Source: Sphingobacterium sp.
GTDB lineage: Bacteria; Bacteroidota; Bacteroidia; Sphingobacteriales; Sphingobacteriaceae
Assembly: GCA_031253985.1 (NCBI GenBank)
Contig: JAIRVH010000021.1
Coordinates: forward strand, 1 to 51,152
Direction: 5' to 3'
Length of the DNA stretch: 51,152 nt
Within the stretch, counting starts at the first letter, position 1. Every line of letters starts with the position of its first letter. Below, in pieces: positions 18,263-27,685 of this stretch. The translations under genes were made by a program, and so were the position numbers. The notes under the pieces were generated by a model that searched no databases, had not been told where the DNA came from, and saw only the letters and a program-made list of their open reading frames with translations.

Positions 18263-19978
18263 TTAATAACCAGGGTTTTGCTCCAGTTGCCCATTTGATG
18301 ACAATATCTCCGAACGTGGAATTGGGAGCCAATAGTGTTTTTCTTCAAATCGGCGCCCTGAAAGTGCTTCTTTTCGTGTATACGTAAATACGTTACTATT
18401 TTTATTTATAGTTACTCCATAGGCGGGTATATTTTCTGTTGTCATCGCAATTTTCCATCGTCTCACATCATAAAAACGATGTTCTTCAAATGCCAATTCT
18501 ACCCGACGTTCGTAACGCACCTCCTTTCTAAATTCATCTTTCGATTGACCCAGAGGAATTTCAGGCATCTCGACAGATGGTCTTGTCCGAACCAGATTTA
18601 ATGCTTGTCTAGCAGTCAAACTGCTTCCAGCCGGCAATACATCAGGACCGTAAGCCTCATTTGCTGCCTCTGCAAAATTCAACAGGATTTCAGCATAGCG
18701 AAAATAATTCCACGGTTGAAATCCCGCATTTCCCCAAGGATTTTGAAGGGGGTAGGCATCATTCATAAATTTACGCAGATAATATCCAGTTTTGGATGTA
18801 TTCCAATTCTCATTCCCTTCAGGACTATCCTGTCCTTTTGGGATAAATGTTTCTAAAGATCTACCTCTATACATTGCACCGTTATATAAAATCGTTGCAT
18901 CAAAACGAGGATCACGGTTGATATAAGGATTCGCAGGATCGTATCCTGAAGTAGTATTTACTGTTCCATCTTCATTAAATGGAGCTTTACCATTTTTCAT
19001 TTCATAAGTATCAACCAAATTCTGGTAAGGCGTATTTCCTCCCCAACCGCCATAGCCATTTGGCCCATTAGCAATTTCCAAATGAACGTGATTGGCATTT
19101 TTGGTGTAGTATCGAGCAAAAATAGTTTCCGGGTTTCGGTCTGTCAAAAACAAGGATTGATATCCACCGGTGTATAGGCTGTATTTATTAAGGGCGATCA
19201 AATCCTGAGCTGCCTGTGCCGCCGCGGCCCAAGTTCCGACATTATACAATGGGCTTGCAGCGTACAAAAGTAATCTCGATTTTAAAGCCATAGCTGCCCC
19301 CTTCGTCGCGCGTCCCGTTACCCAAGTTCCATCATTATTGTCAGCAGGCAATTTATCAATCGCTTCATTCAATTCTTTAATGACATAATCCATTCCTTCT
19401 TGCAAAGACTTCCGCTCAAAAAGACTCGCTGTGGTTAGATCATCTTTTAAACCATATACCGTATCGCCCATCAATACAACACGACCAAAGTTTCGAATGA
19501 GATCGTGATACCTAAAGGCACGTATAAATTGTAATTCCCCTTCAAGATTACGTTTATGCGATTCACTCATTTGAATATTTGCAAGCACCTTTTTAGCATA
19601 ATTACACTCACGAATACTGCGATAACTGCGCGCCCAAAGCGACCCTGTAGCCCCCATATTTTCAGGCGACAGTTGCCCCCTAATAACGATCCAAGTTGCA
19701 TCATCATTCGTATACATCGATTCGTCGGTCAAGGAAGACCATAACGCATACTCAAACCCGCGACCAAAACCAGGATTAGTCCCATCAGCTTCGTTTGATA
19801 TAATTTTTTCTCCAATATATCTATTGGTAATAAACGCTTCCAAAACGGCTGTATCGGTTTCAATAGCTTCTGTCGAAATACGATCAGTTGCCGTAACCTC
19901 CAACAAATTTTTGTTACAAGCTGAAAAGATAGTAGTTCCCAGAGCCAAAGTCAGGAAATATTTACTTAAAGATTTCAT
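18263..19978 (-). CDS. SusD/RagB-family nutrient-binding lipoprotein
   Basis: A 571-residue surface lipoprotein that forms the lid of the SusC partner encoded 15 bases upstream. The signal has a lipobox ending FSAC (Cys21). The helical TPR-like core shows LWARSYRSIRECNYAKK and the conserved ELQFIRAFRYHDLIRNFG. The C-terminal part contains NYFRYAEILLNFAEAANEA and ERRVELAFEEHRFYDVRRWK, both typical of the family, and ends LEQNPGY. Length and order are normal. It binds the glycan at the cell surface; specificity cannot be read from the sequence. Confidence 0.96.
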   Translation of the reverse strand: MKSLSKYFLTLALGTTIFSACNKNLLEVTATDRISTEAIETDTAVLEAFITNRYIGEKIISNEADGTNPGFGRGFEYALWSSLTDESMYTNDDATWIVIRGQLSPENMGATGSLWARSYRSIRECNYAKKVLANIQMSESHKRNLEGELQFIRAFRYHDLIRNFGRVVLMGDTVYGLKDDLTTASLFERKSLQEGMDYVIKELNEAIDKLPADNNDGTWVTGRATKGAAMALKSRLLLYAASPLYNVGTWAAAAQAAQDLIALNKYSLYTGGYQSLFLTDRNPETIFARYYTKNANHVHLEIANGPNGYGGWGGNTPYQNLVDTYEMKNGKAPFNEDGTVNTTSGYDPANPYINRDPRFDATILYNGAMYRGRSLETFIPKGQDSPEGNENWNTSKTGYYLRKFMNDAYPLQNPWGNAGFQPWNYFRYAEILLNFAEAANEAYGPDVLPAGSSLTARQALNLVRTRPSVEMPEIPLGQSKDEFRKEVRYERRVELAFEEHRFYDVRRWKIAMTTENIPAYGVTINKNSNVFTYTRKEALSGRRFEEKHYWLPIPRSEILSSNGQLEQNPGY

Positions 19979-19993
19979 CTGTTATGTTCCTCC

Positions 19994-22900
19994 TTAGAAT
20001 TTTAAATTTACACCTACATTAATAATTCGTTGTTGTGGATAGAATTGACCACTACCGCTGCTTCCCTCAGGATCATAATCCTTCACTTTTGTCAAAGTCA
20101 ACAGATTAAATCCATTCAGATAGAACCGGAGTCCGCCCAATTTTAATCTCGACAGTGCCTCACTTGACAACGTATAACCGATTTCTACATTTTTCAAACG
20201 AAGGAAAGAAGCATCATTTAACCAAAAATTATTCGCATACTGACCTCCGCTAACCGCTGAAGAAGCACGCTCGGAAACCATAGGATACGTACCTTCTGGG
20301 TTATTAATAGCATTAAATCGATTATCAGCCCAACTGCTATAGAAATTTCCCACTGTGCCAGATTCGGGAAGAACATGTTGACTGACCCTTGCTTGTCCTG
20401 AGAACAATACTGCTACATCAAAATTTCTATACGCTGCATTCAAACTAAAACCATAGGTTATCTGCGGAATATTACCATATTTTGTGCGTATCATATCATC
20501 CGCCGTTATCGTACCATCTTGATTGTAATCTTGGTAAATCAAATCCCCTATTTGCGCTCCTGGTGCCTGAGGAGATCCTGCAAGGTCTGCTTCGGTCTTA
20601 TTTAAACCAATAGCGTTGTACAACAGATAGGTTCCCAAAGGCCTGCCCGTCTGACGCTGATAATCCAACGTACCACTAGCTTCATCAATAAAAATAATTT
20701 TACTTTTTGCCAGGGTAAAATTACCCGAAGCTCCCCAACTAAAATCACCCGACTTCTGATAACTTAAAGTTCCTTCAAAGCCCTCACTATTCACTTTACC
20801 GATATTTTCCGAAGGGACAAGTGGATCAGATCCATTGGGATTTACGATCCCCGAAGTCGCCGGAATCGAGGCGTTACGGGTAGTTAAGATATCAGATCGC
20901 TTCTGTTGGAAATAAATCGCTTCCAAGCTAAAGTTTTTAAGGAACTGTGCGTTAATCCCGACATCCAATTTTCGGGAAACCTCCCATGTAATATCTGGAT
21001 TGGCCAATTTCGTCAACCTTACATTTGGTTCTATCTGACTCTTTTCATCTAGAAGAGCCACCAAGCCATTGCCGACCAAAGTATAATTGTCAAAATATTG
21101 GAATCCATTTACATTATCATTACCTAATGTACCGTAGGAAGCCCTAATTTTTAAATCATCAAAAAAGCCTACGTTTTCAGCAAACCAGTCTTCTTTGCTC
21201 ATACGCCATCCCACAGATACAGAAGGGAAATATCCCCACCGTTTACCTTGGGGAAAAATAGAAGAACCATCGGCCCGAAGCTGCCCTTCAAACAAATATT
21301 TCTCATTATAATCGTAGCTGATCCGACTTATAATACTTTGACGTGTGTAATTATTGCTATACCCCGAGTTGAGATAGTCTGTAGCAGCAGCTCCTCCTTG
21401 CGACAATTCAGGCAATTGAGTCGACAAATAATTGAAACGCTGAGCGTCAAAATAATCTAGATGCCGTTTACTTTGTTCATATCCAACAAAAGCATTGATG
21501 GCATGCGCTCCAAATTTACGTTCAAAATTCAGTTTAATATTACTGGTAATCAGTGATTCATTGGTTTGGGATTCTGTTAGGGTTGCTTTATTATTATTGC
21601 CACCTACAATAGATTCTTCATAAACATCTTCCGCTTCTTTATAATTATATAAAATATAAGGAACACTAAAATTCTTGCTGAAATTAGAAGATTTATCCAC
21701 AGACAGGAAACCATCTAAAGATAGTCCTTCTACCCAAGGTAACTGGTAACTCCCTCTTAAAATTCCATTGAACACCTGCTTGGGATTGTCCACCGTTCCT
21801 CCAGCGTTTGTCATCATCAACGCTGGATTAGAACCTTCAATTCCACGAGTTGGCAGCCCATTTGGATAGAATGCACTTACAGTAGGGTAAGCACGATAGA
21901 TCGAACGGAAAATATCTCCCGCCGACGCAATCGGGAATTTACGGTCTTCCTGTCTTCCCGAAAGAGACAAGCCAACTTTGAATCGATCGGTTATATTAGC
22001 CTCTAGATTTGTTCTAAAATTATACTGCTTATATTTCGTGACACCCTTTTTGTAGATCCCATCTTGATAGACCGACCCCAAAGACATAAAATATCGGACG
22101 TCCTCTGTCCCCCCTGCAACAGATAGATTATGTTGGCTTTGCAATGCGGTATTTTTCAAAGTAACATCTGCCCAGTTGGTATTTGGATAAAGTAATTGAT
22201 CGGAACCATCCCTAAACTTTTGAATTTGTTCTTCTGAATAAATTTGGTTCATTCCGCCAGAAGAGCTATTGCCATAAGCAATTTCGTTCCGCAAGATAGC
22301 ATATGTAGCTGCATCGGCCATTTTGGGTAATCTGGTCGGTGAACTGAATCCAAGGTTTCCGCTATAAGTGATCGATGGTTTACCACTTTTTCCGCGTTTG
22401 GTTGTTACTAAAATTACCCCATTAGCAGCTCTATTACCATAAATTGCTGCGGAAGCATCTTTCAAAACCGAAATACTTTCAATATCATTTGGGTCCAAAC
22501 GCTCCAGCCCACCTATTTGTCCAGGCACTCCATCCACAACAACCAACACGTCGTTGCTCCCAGTCGTTGCTTGTCCACGCACTGTAATTGATGAACCATC
22601 ATATCCAGGTTCTCCACTACGATTGTTGATTACAACTCCCGAAAATCGTCCTGCCAATGAATTTGATAGATTGGGCTGTGGACTTTTCACAAGATCTTTT
22701 CCTTTTACTTCCGAAATAGATCCTGTTACTGTGGCTTTTCTTTGCGTACCATAACCAACAACAACAACATCTTCCAATACATGCTCATCATTCTCCAGAT
22801 GAATAGCCAAATTTGATTTTCCATCCAACGGAACCCTTAAGGTTTTATAACCGACAAATGAAATCACAAGAACCCCTTTATCGGCATTGAGTTCAAATTT

Positions 22901-23077
22901 ACCTGACATGTCTGTTTTAGTACCCTTTCCCGCTCCTTCGACGACAACATTCGCGCCAACAATCGGTTCATTTGCTTTGTTCAAAACCTGCCCTGTAATT
23001 TTCCCTTGTTGTGCGTATACCAAGGTCGGCGCAATGCTCAACATGGTATAAAGAGAAACAATCTTTAGGTTGTTCAT
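19994..23077 (-). CDS. SusC/RagA-family TonB-dependent receptor
   Basis: A complete 1027-residue outer-membrane importer. It has a signal peptide ending LVYAQ, a carboxypeptidase-regulatory-like domain (about 25-100), the linker DVVVVGYGTQRKATVTGSIS, a plug domain (SLAGRFSGVVINNRSGEPG, DVLVVVDGVPG, KDASAAIYGNRAANGVILVT) and a 22-strand barrel ending INVGVNLKF. It works with the SusD downstream and is presumably induced by the adjacent hybrid two-component regulator. The 251-base gap upstream holds a TAAGTTTG -7 box and two direct repeats. No extra N-terminal STN domain is present, so sigma/anti-sigma signalling is not expected. Confidence 0.97.
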   Translation of the reverse strand: MNNLKIVSLYTMLSIAPTLVYAQQGKITGQVLNKANEPIVGANVVVEGAGKGTKTDMSGKFELNADKGVLVISFVGYKTLRVPLDGKSNLAIHLENDEHVLEDVVVVGYGTQRKATVTGSISEVKGKDLVKSPQPNLSNSLAGRFSGVVINNRSGEPGYDGSSITVRGQATTGSNDVLVVVDGVPGQIGGLERLDPNDIESISVLKDASAAIYGNRAANGVILVTTKRGKSGKPSITYSGNLGFSSPTRLPKMADAATYAILRNEIAYGNSSSGGMNQIYSEEQIQKFRDGSDQLLYPNTNWADVTLKNTALQSQHNLSVAGGTEDVRYFMSLGSVYQDGIYKKGVTKYKQYNFRTNLEANITDRFKVGLSLSGRQEDRKFPIASAGDIFRSIYRAYPTVSAFYPNGLPTRGIEGSNPALMMTNAGGTVDNPKQVFNGILRGSYQLPWVEGLSLDGFLSVDKSSNFSKNFSVPYILYNYKEAEDVYEESIVGGNNNKATLTESQTNESLITSNIKLNFERKFGAHAINAFVGYEQSKRHLDYFDAQRFNYLSTQLPELSQGGAAATDYLNSGYSNNYTRQSIISRISYDYNEKYLFEGQLRADGSSIFPQGKRWGYFPSVSVGWRMSKEDWFAENVGFFDDLKIRASYGTLGNDNVNGFQYFDNYTLVGNGLVALLDEKSQIEPNVRLTKLANPDITWEVSRKLDVGINAQFLKNFSLEAIYFQQKRSDILTTRNASIPATSGIVNPNGSDPLVPSENIGKVNSEGFEGTLSYQKSGDFSWGASGNFTLAKSKIIFIDEASGTLDYQRQTGRPLGTYLLYNAIGLNKTEADLAGSPQAPGAQIGDLIYQDYNQDGTITADDMIRTKYGNIPQITYGFSLNAAYRNFDVAVLFSGQARVSQHVLPESGTVGNFYSSWADNRFNAINNPEGTYPMVSERASSAVSGGQYANNFWLNDASFLRLKNVEIGYTLSSEALSRLKLGGLRFYLNGFNLLTLTKVKDYDPEGSSGSGQFYPQQRIINVGVNLKF

Positions 23078-23213
23078 AAAGTATTTATGCTAATTAAACA
23101 GTAAATAATATAATCTGGTCAGAATAGACAAAAAATGACGAACCATGGTTTATTTGGTTATTTCAGCTGCATCGCTGCCGTCCCTCCCTAGATTTATAAT
23201 TGAATTAATGAGC

Positions 23214-23221
23214 CAAACTTA
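23214..23221 (-). promoter_or_regulatory. -7 box of the susC promoter
   Basis: TAAGTTTG on the minus strand exactly fits the Bacteroidota TAnnTTTG -7 element. A TTTG lies 16 bases upstream (23238-23241), which is somewhat short of the usual spacing and fits an activator-dependent promoter. It would give a 5' leader of about 130 bases before the susC ATG at 23077. Confidence 0.55.
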
Positions 23222-23238
23222 GGGAGTTTTAGCTGACC

Positions 23239-23284
23239 AAAACATATACAAATCCGTCAAAAAACATACAATTTTCGGTCAAAA
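23239..23284 (-). repeat. Two 24-nt direct repeats upstream of susC, candidate HTCS operator
   Basis: Copies at 23239-23262 and 23261-23284 (22-base pitch) share TTTTGAC at one end and TATGTTTT at the other, read on the minus strand. They also share a central GA; 17 positions match. They sit immediately upstream of the -7 box, where an activator would bind. AraC-type output domains of hybrid two-component regulators bind direct repeats at about two helical turns, so this is the likely site of the neighbouring regulator (inference). Confidence 0.55.
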
Positions 23285-23328
23285 TCAACGATTAGACCAC
23301 GGAAAACATATTTTTTGAATTACTGGGA

Positions 23329-26300
23329 TTATTTTCCCTTTCCATCTGATTTTTGGTATTCTGATGGAAGCTTACCAAACTCTTCTTTAAAACATTGACG
23401 AAAATAAATAGCGCTATTAATACCGACCATGAAGGAAACTTCGGTCACATTATAATCACCAGAGCGCAACAGCTCGGCGGCTTTATGAATTCGGATCTTA
23501 CGCACCAGCTGGTTGATATTCTTTCCCGTGATCCCTTTAAGTTTTCGATACAATGTAGACTGACTCATATTCATGCGCTCTGCTAGCGTAGAAGCGTCCA
23601 ACACTTCATCCTGCATATGCTGTTCTACAATGGTCATAAAATCTTGCACAAACGCATTCTCACGCCACAAATCATCTTTTTCCATCGTATGTACTTTGAT
23701 ATCGGCTGGCTTATCTGACTTTATCTTTTGTAGTATAGCTGTATTCATCGCTTTTTGCTTTTGCAAAAGGTTATCAATACGTTTTAACAATAATGTGCTT
23801 CCAATCGGTTTCGTCAGATAAGAATCAACACCAAGATCATAACCACGTTGTCGATCCAGGTCCGTATCTCTTGCTGTCAATAAAATGATTGGAATATGAC
23901 TTGTTTCCCGTTCCGCCTTTAACTTTTCAGTTAAAAGAAAACCATCCATATCGGGCATCATTACATCACTTATGATAAGATCGGGCACATGGGATGTTGC
24001 AAGCTCAAAACCCAAAGATCCATTCTCAGCTGCCGATATATCATAAACCACACTTAATATGCCAACTAAATAGTCCCGTAAATCAGCGTCATCCTCAATC
24101 AATAGTATAAGAGGACGAATATGCTCGCCCTTGGTACGCTCCTCTTCCATATTTAAATCTAAGTCCGCTGATTTTTCTAACGTGGTTCGATTAGATAAAA
24201 TTCGTACCGAAACTGTTGTCCCCACACCTTCGGTACTTGTTACACTTATTTTCCCCTGATGGATCGCCGTCAACTCCTTAACTAAAGCTAAACCGATGCC
24301 GGTACCTTGAACCCCTGCCTTGGGAATTTGATAAAATTTTTCAAAAATGCGATCAATGTTCTTTGCAGGAATTCCACATCCGGTATCTTCCACAGCTAGT
24401 ACAGCCCAATTAGCAAGATTAGATTCTTCATATTTTAAACTCAATCTGACATATCCTGAATTTGTGTATTTATACGCATTTGATAAAAGATTATCTACTA
24501 TCAGTTGTACAATTTCGGCATCAAACAAGGTACGAGTTTCACCTTCAGGCAAATCAGCTAATATTTGGAGTCCTTGTTTATTGTTTAATGCCTTATATTT
24601 CTGAATAATGTCAGTGAGCATGTCGCCCAAAGATCCAGTTTCAAGGACCAAAGGTTTAAATTGAGACTCAACTTTACGAAATTCCAAAAGCTGGTTTACC
24701 AACGTAAAAAGTCTGTTTGCACTTTTCTGAACGGTCTGAACCAAACCTTTATGTTTTGTCGAAAGCTGTCCATCATGGGATAAATCGTCAAGAGGTCCTA
24801 GGATAAGTGTCAACGGCGTACGCAGCTCATGGGTAATATGGGTATAAAAATTCATCCGTTCCGAATGCAATTGTTCATCCTGTTGATGCTGCCTTTCTTT
24901 AAGTTTCAGTTCGGTCTCCGCTTTCATCCTTTTAAAGTAAAAGAAAAGAAGCGTATAGACGATTAACAGTATAAGAATCAGATAGACAATTTTAGCACCT
25001 AAACTCAAATAAAAAGGTGGTGAAATCTTAATGAGCAGCCGTTGATAATTCGTAGACCATTGGCCATTTTTCATTCGTGATCGGATTAACAGTTCATGAT
25101 CACCGTATGGAATATTCCGAAAATCAAGATTGGTTTCACTCCCAAGGAAAATCCAATCATTGTTCAATCCTTGTAATTGATAACCAAATTCAACTAATCC
25201 CTCCAACGCAAAATCCATTACCGCGAGTTCGACACGAAAACTATTCTCCTTATAATCCAGTTCAATCTCATTGGAAATCGAGGGGTATTCATCTTGCTGT
25301 GCATTCGATTCTCCTGAACGAAAAACAATAAAGCGGCTAACCCGAACAGGAGAATTGGGCAGATTTGTTGGAATCTCATTCGGTTCAAAATAGCAGATTC
25401 CATCTTGCATTCCAAAAAATAGTCTCTTTGTCGAATCTTTTCCCACGCTGCCATTTATAAAGCCACCAAGAGGTAAGCCGAATGAGTGATCATATTGGAG
25501 AAAACGGTTTTCTACCGGCAGATAGCGGAGCATCCCCGATTTGGTTGAACACCAGATATGACCATCCTGATCTTCTGCAAGACCATTGACGAACAACCAA
25601 GCGTTACCGCCAGGTACTGTTAACCTCTTTAAATCTCCTATTTCTTTCTGAGACTCCTGCACTGCCAGTCCTTGATTTGTTGCGACCCAAATGTTATTAT
25701 TCCGATCACGCAACAAATAGTTAATAGTATTATTACGCAAGCCATTCTCACTATCCATTTTCCGGAGTAATTGATGATTGCTATTGTAGACATAGAGTCC
25801 TTGTCCATACGTCCCCACCCACATATTATGCTGACCATCTTCAACAAGTGCTCTAGGTGCATAATCTCCTAACATGGGGGTATTTATCGACAACTTTCGC
25901 ACAGAATGATTCGATGCATCATAAATAAATAAGCCCTGATACCCAGCAATCCAAATTGCCCCGCGATGATCTTCATAAATAGCCCGAACTTCTGTTACGC
26001 GCTCGCCAAGATCAACTTCATGCCATATGGAAGTCCCCGCGTACATAACAGCGACGCCGCCTTTTCGTAAACCTACCCAAATATGTTGATTACGATCCTT
26101 AAAAGCAGTCAGTAAAAAATCGTCTGGGCTCCCATTCTTATGTGTCATTTGTTTATTTAAATGCCCTTCTTTCCCCATTTCAATGATTCCAGACCCTTCT
26201 GTGGTCAACCAGGTTGTTTGATTATCACGAACAATAATATTACTTACTGTTGCCAACCTATCTGCCAGCATACCTTCCCTAGGAAATACATTGAAAAAAG

Positions 26301-27345
26301 GACGAATATGACTGATAACGCCCACACCACCCCCATACAGCGCCAACCAAACGTTTCCAAATCGATCTTCAGCAATGTGTTGAACCATTGCATTATTACC
26401 TTTCCCCAAATCAATAAGCTGCATCTGTGTGACACCGTCTATTTGATTGTCATAACCATATTTGGGTTGTAAAAGAAAAAGTTGCGAAGATTCGGCTCCG
26501 ATCCAAATCGTATTTCCGATTTCCTTAATTGCATAGACAAAAGGTTCATTGCCATTTTTTGACGATCCTACCAACGCAATATGTTGGATTCTTCCAGTAG
26601 AGGGGCAATAAATGGCAAGCCCTTTTCGGGTACCTATCCAAATATTATCAAACCGATCACAAAGGAGAACTTTAACCTCGTTGTCCGGTAATTGCTCATT
26701 TGTATTTTCATAAGTCAATCGTTTTAAAGAGTGGCTAATAGGATCCAATATGGTCACCCCTTCATTCACATGACCAATATAGAGTGTTCTTTTTCTATCT
26801 TCAACCAAGGACCAAATACTATTTTCGGGAAGGCCTGGAACATTTTTTTTATTGAAATAACTAAATGCTTTCTTTGCTATATCAAAATGCTGTATACCCT
26901 GATGATAGGTTGCCAACCATAGATTCCCGTCAGCACCTTTAATCATATCCGTAATATCATTCGTAGCGATAGACTTCGGATTATTCGAATCGTGTGTATA
27001 GTAACTGAATTTATTCGTCTTTAAATCAAGAACATTAAGACCATTGGCACGTGTACCAATATAAATTTTCTTATCATCATACAATAAAGTATTGATTTCA
27101 TTGCTATTGATAGAAGATCCATCTTGTTTCTCCGAAGCATAATAACTCTTAAATGCCTTTCCCGCAAATCGATTTAAACCAAGCTCCGTGGCTATCCACA
27201 TAAATCCTTCATCATCATGTACGATATCCAATACCTGCTGATTGCTTAAACCATCTTGAAGGGAAAAAAAACGGGCACGATTGGACTGACTATAAACCTG
27301 GCCTAAATGCCACAGAAAAATAATGACAACTATCAAATTTTTCAT
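23329..27345 (-). CDS. Hybrid two-component system regulator (HTCS)
   Basis: A 1338-residue one-protein sensor-regulator for the glycan locus. The signal peptide ends VYSQ. A periplasmic sensor of two beta-propellers follows (about 25-660, with repeated NLWLAT/NIWIGT-type blades), then a Y_Y_Y domain (about 690-775) and a membrane segment (about 783-804). The histidine kinase has H839 in HITHELRTPL and an ATPase domain (about 945-1050, NLLSNAYKYT, GTGIGLAL). The receiver has acceptor D1127 in LIISDVMMPD. An AraC-type DNA-binding domain closes the protein (about 1230-1335). It senses a breakdown oligosaccharide and should activate susC. It is divergent from GH20 across a 340-base gap holding a perfect inverted repeat. 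Confidence 0.97.
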   Translation of the reverse strand: MKNLIVVIIFLWHLGQVYSQSNRARFFSLQDGLSNQQVLDIVHDDEGFMWIATELGLNRFAGKAFKSYYASEKQDGSSINSNEINTLLYDDKKIYIGTRANGLNVLDLKTNKFSYYTHDSNNPKSIATNDITDMIKGADGNLWLATYHQGIQHFDIAKKAFSYFNKKNVPGLPENSIWSLVEDRKRTLYIGHVNEGVTILDPISHSLKRLTYENTNEQLPDNEVKVLLCDRFDNIWIGTRKGLAIYCPSTGRIQHIALVGSSKNGNEPFVYAIKEIGNTIWIGAESSQLFLLQPKYGYDNQIDGVTQMQLIDLGKGNNAMVQHIAEDRFGNVWLALYGGGVGVISHIRPFFNVFPREGMLADRLATVSNIIVRDNQTTWLTTEGSGIIEMGKEGHLNKQMTHKNGSPDDFLLTAFKDRNQHIWVGLRKGGVAVMYAGTSIWHEVDLGERVTEVRAIYEDHRGAIWIAGYQGLFIYDASNHSVRKLSINTPMLGDYAPRALVEDGQHNMWVGTYGQGLYVYNSNHQLLRKMDSENGLRNNTINYLLRDRNNNIWVATNQGLAVQESQKEIGDLKRLTVPGGNAWLFVNGLAEDQDGHIWCSTKSGMLRYLPVENRFLQYDHSFGLPLGGFINGSVGKDSTKRLFFGMQDGICYFEPNEIPTNLPNSPVRVSRFIVFRSGESNAQQDEYPSISNEIELDYKENSFRVELAVMDFALEGLVEFGYQLQGLNNDWIFLGSETNLDFRNIPYGDHELLIRSRMKNGQWSTNYQRLLIKISPPFYLSLGAKIVYLILILLIVYTLLFFYFKRMKAETELKLKERQHQQDEQLHSERMNFYTHITHELRTPLTLILGPLDDLSHDGQLSTKHKGLVQTVQKSANRLFTLVNQLLEFRKVESQFKPLVLETGSLGDMLTDIIQKYKALNNKQGLQILADLPEGETRTLFDAEIVQLIVDNLLSNAYKYTNSGYVRLSLKYEESNLANWAVLAVEDTGCGIPAKNIDRIFEKFYQIPKAGVQGTGIGLALVKELTAIHQGKISVTSTEGVGTTVSVRILSNRTTLEKSADLDLNMEEERTKGEHIRPLILLIEDDADLRDYLVGILSVVYDISAAENGSLGFELATSHVPDLIISDVMMPDMDGFLLTEKLKAERETSHIPIILLTARDTDLDRQRGYDLGVDSYLTKPIGSTLLLKRIDNLLQKQKAMNTAILQKIKSDKPADIKVHTMEKDDLWRENAFVQDFMTIVEQHMQDEVLDASTLAERMNMSQSTLYRKLKGITGKNINQLVRKIRIHKAAELLRSGDYNVTEVSFMVGINSAIYFRQCFKEEFGKLPSEYQKSDGKGK

Positions 27346-27543
27346 ATATACAACAATGACAACAACATAAAACCTCTAACTTCTCATTAACCATATTTTA
27401 CTGCCAGTTGGAAGATACCACGCCTAAAATATATGAAAACAATAGATTACCACATTGCAAATAGTTTAAAACATTAAAAATAGGGCGTGTAAACACAATA
27501 TTTCCTCTTTCACAGGTTATTTCACCGATAAATATACTATATT

Positions 27544-27574
27544 ATTCATAAATGTCATCCAAACATTTATGAAT
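27544..27574. promoter_or_regulatory. Perfect inverted repeat in the HTCS/GH20 divergent region
   Basis: Arms ATTCATAAATGT (27544-27555) and ACATTTATGAAT (27563-27574) are exact complements around a 7-base spacer. The copy lies 112 bases before the GH20 ATG and 199 bases before the HTCS ATG. With no T-tract next to it, it looks like an operator rather than a terminator. The rest of the 340-base gap (27346-27685) holds no gene that I can see. Confidence 0.6.
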
Positions 27575-27685
27575 AGCATTCATACAGGCAAAAATAAACA
27601 TACATGAGTTTTACGATCCTATACCCTAAATATTGGTATATTGCAACAAAATCTAATAACACTTGTGAATCACAAAAATACGTTC

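Noticed and set aside
27641..27685. TTG start extending GH20 by 15 residues
   Set aside because: The extension is polar and would bury the signal peptide; the ATG at 27686 gives a clean signal.
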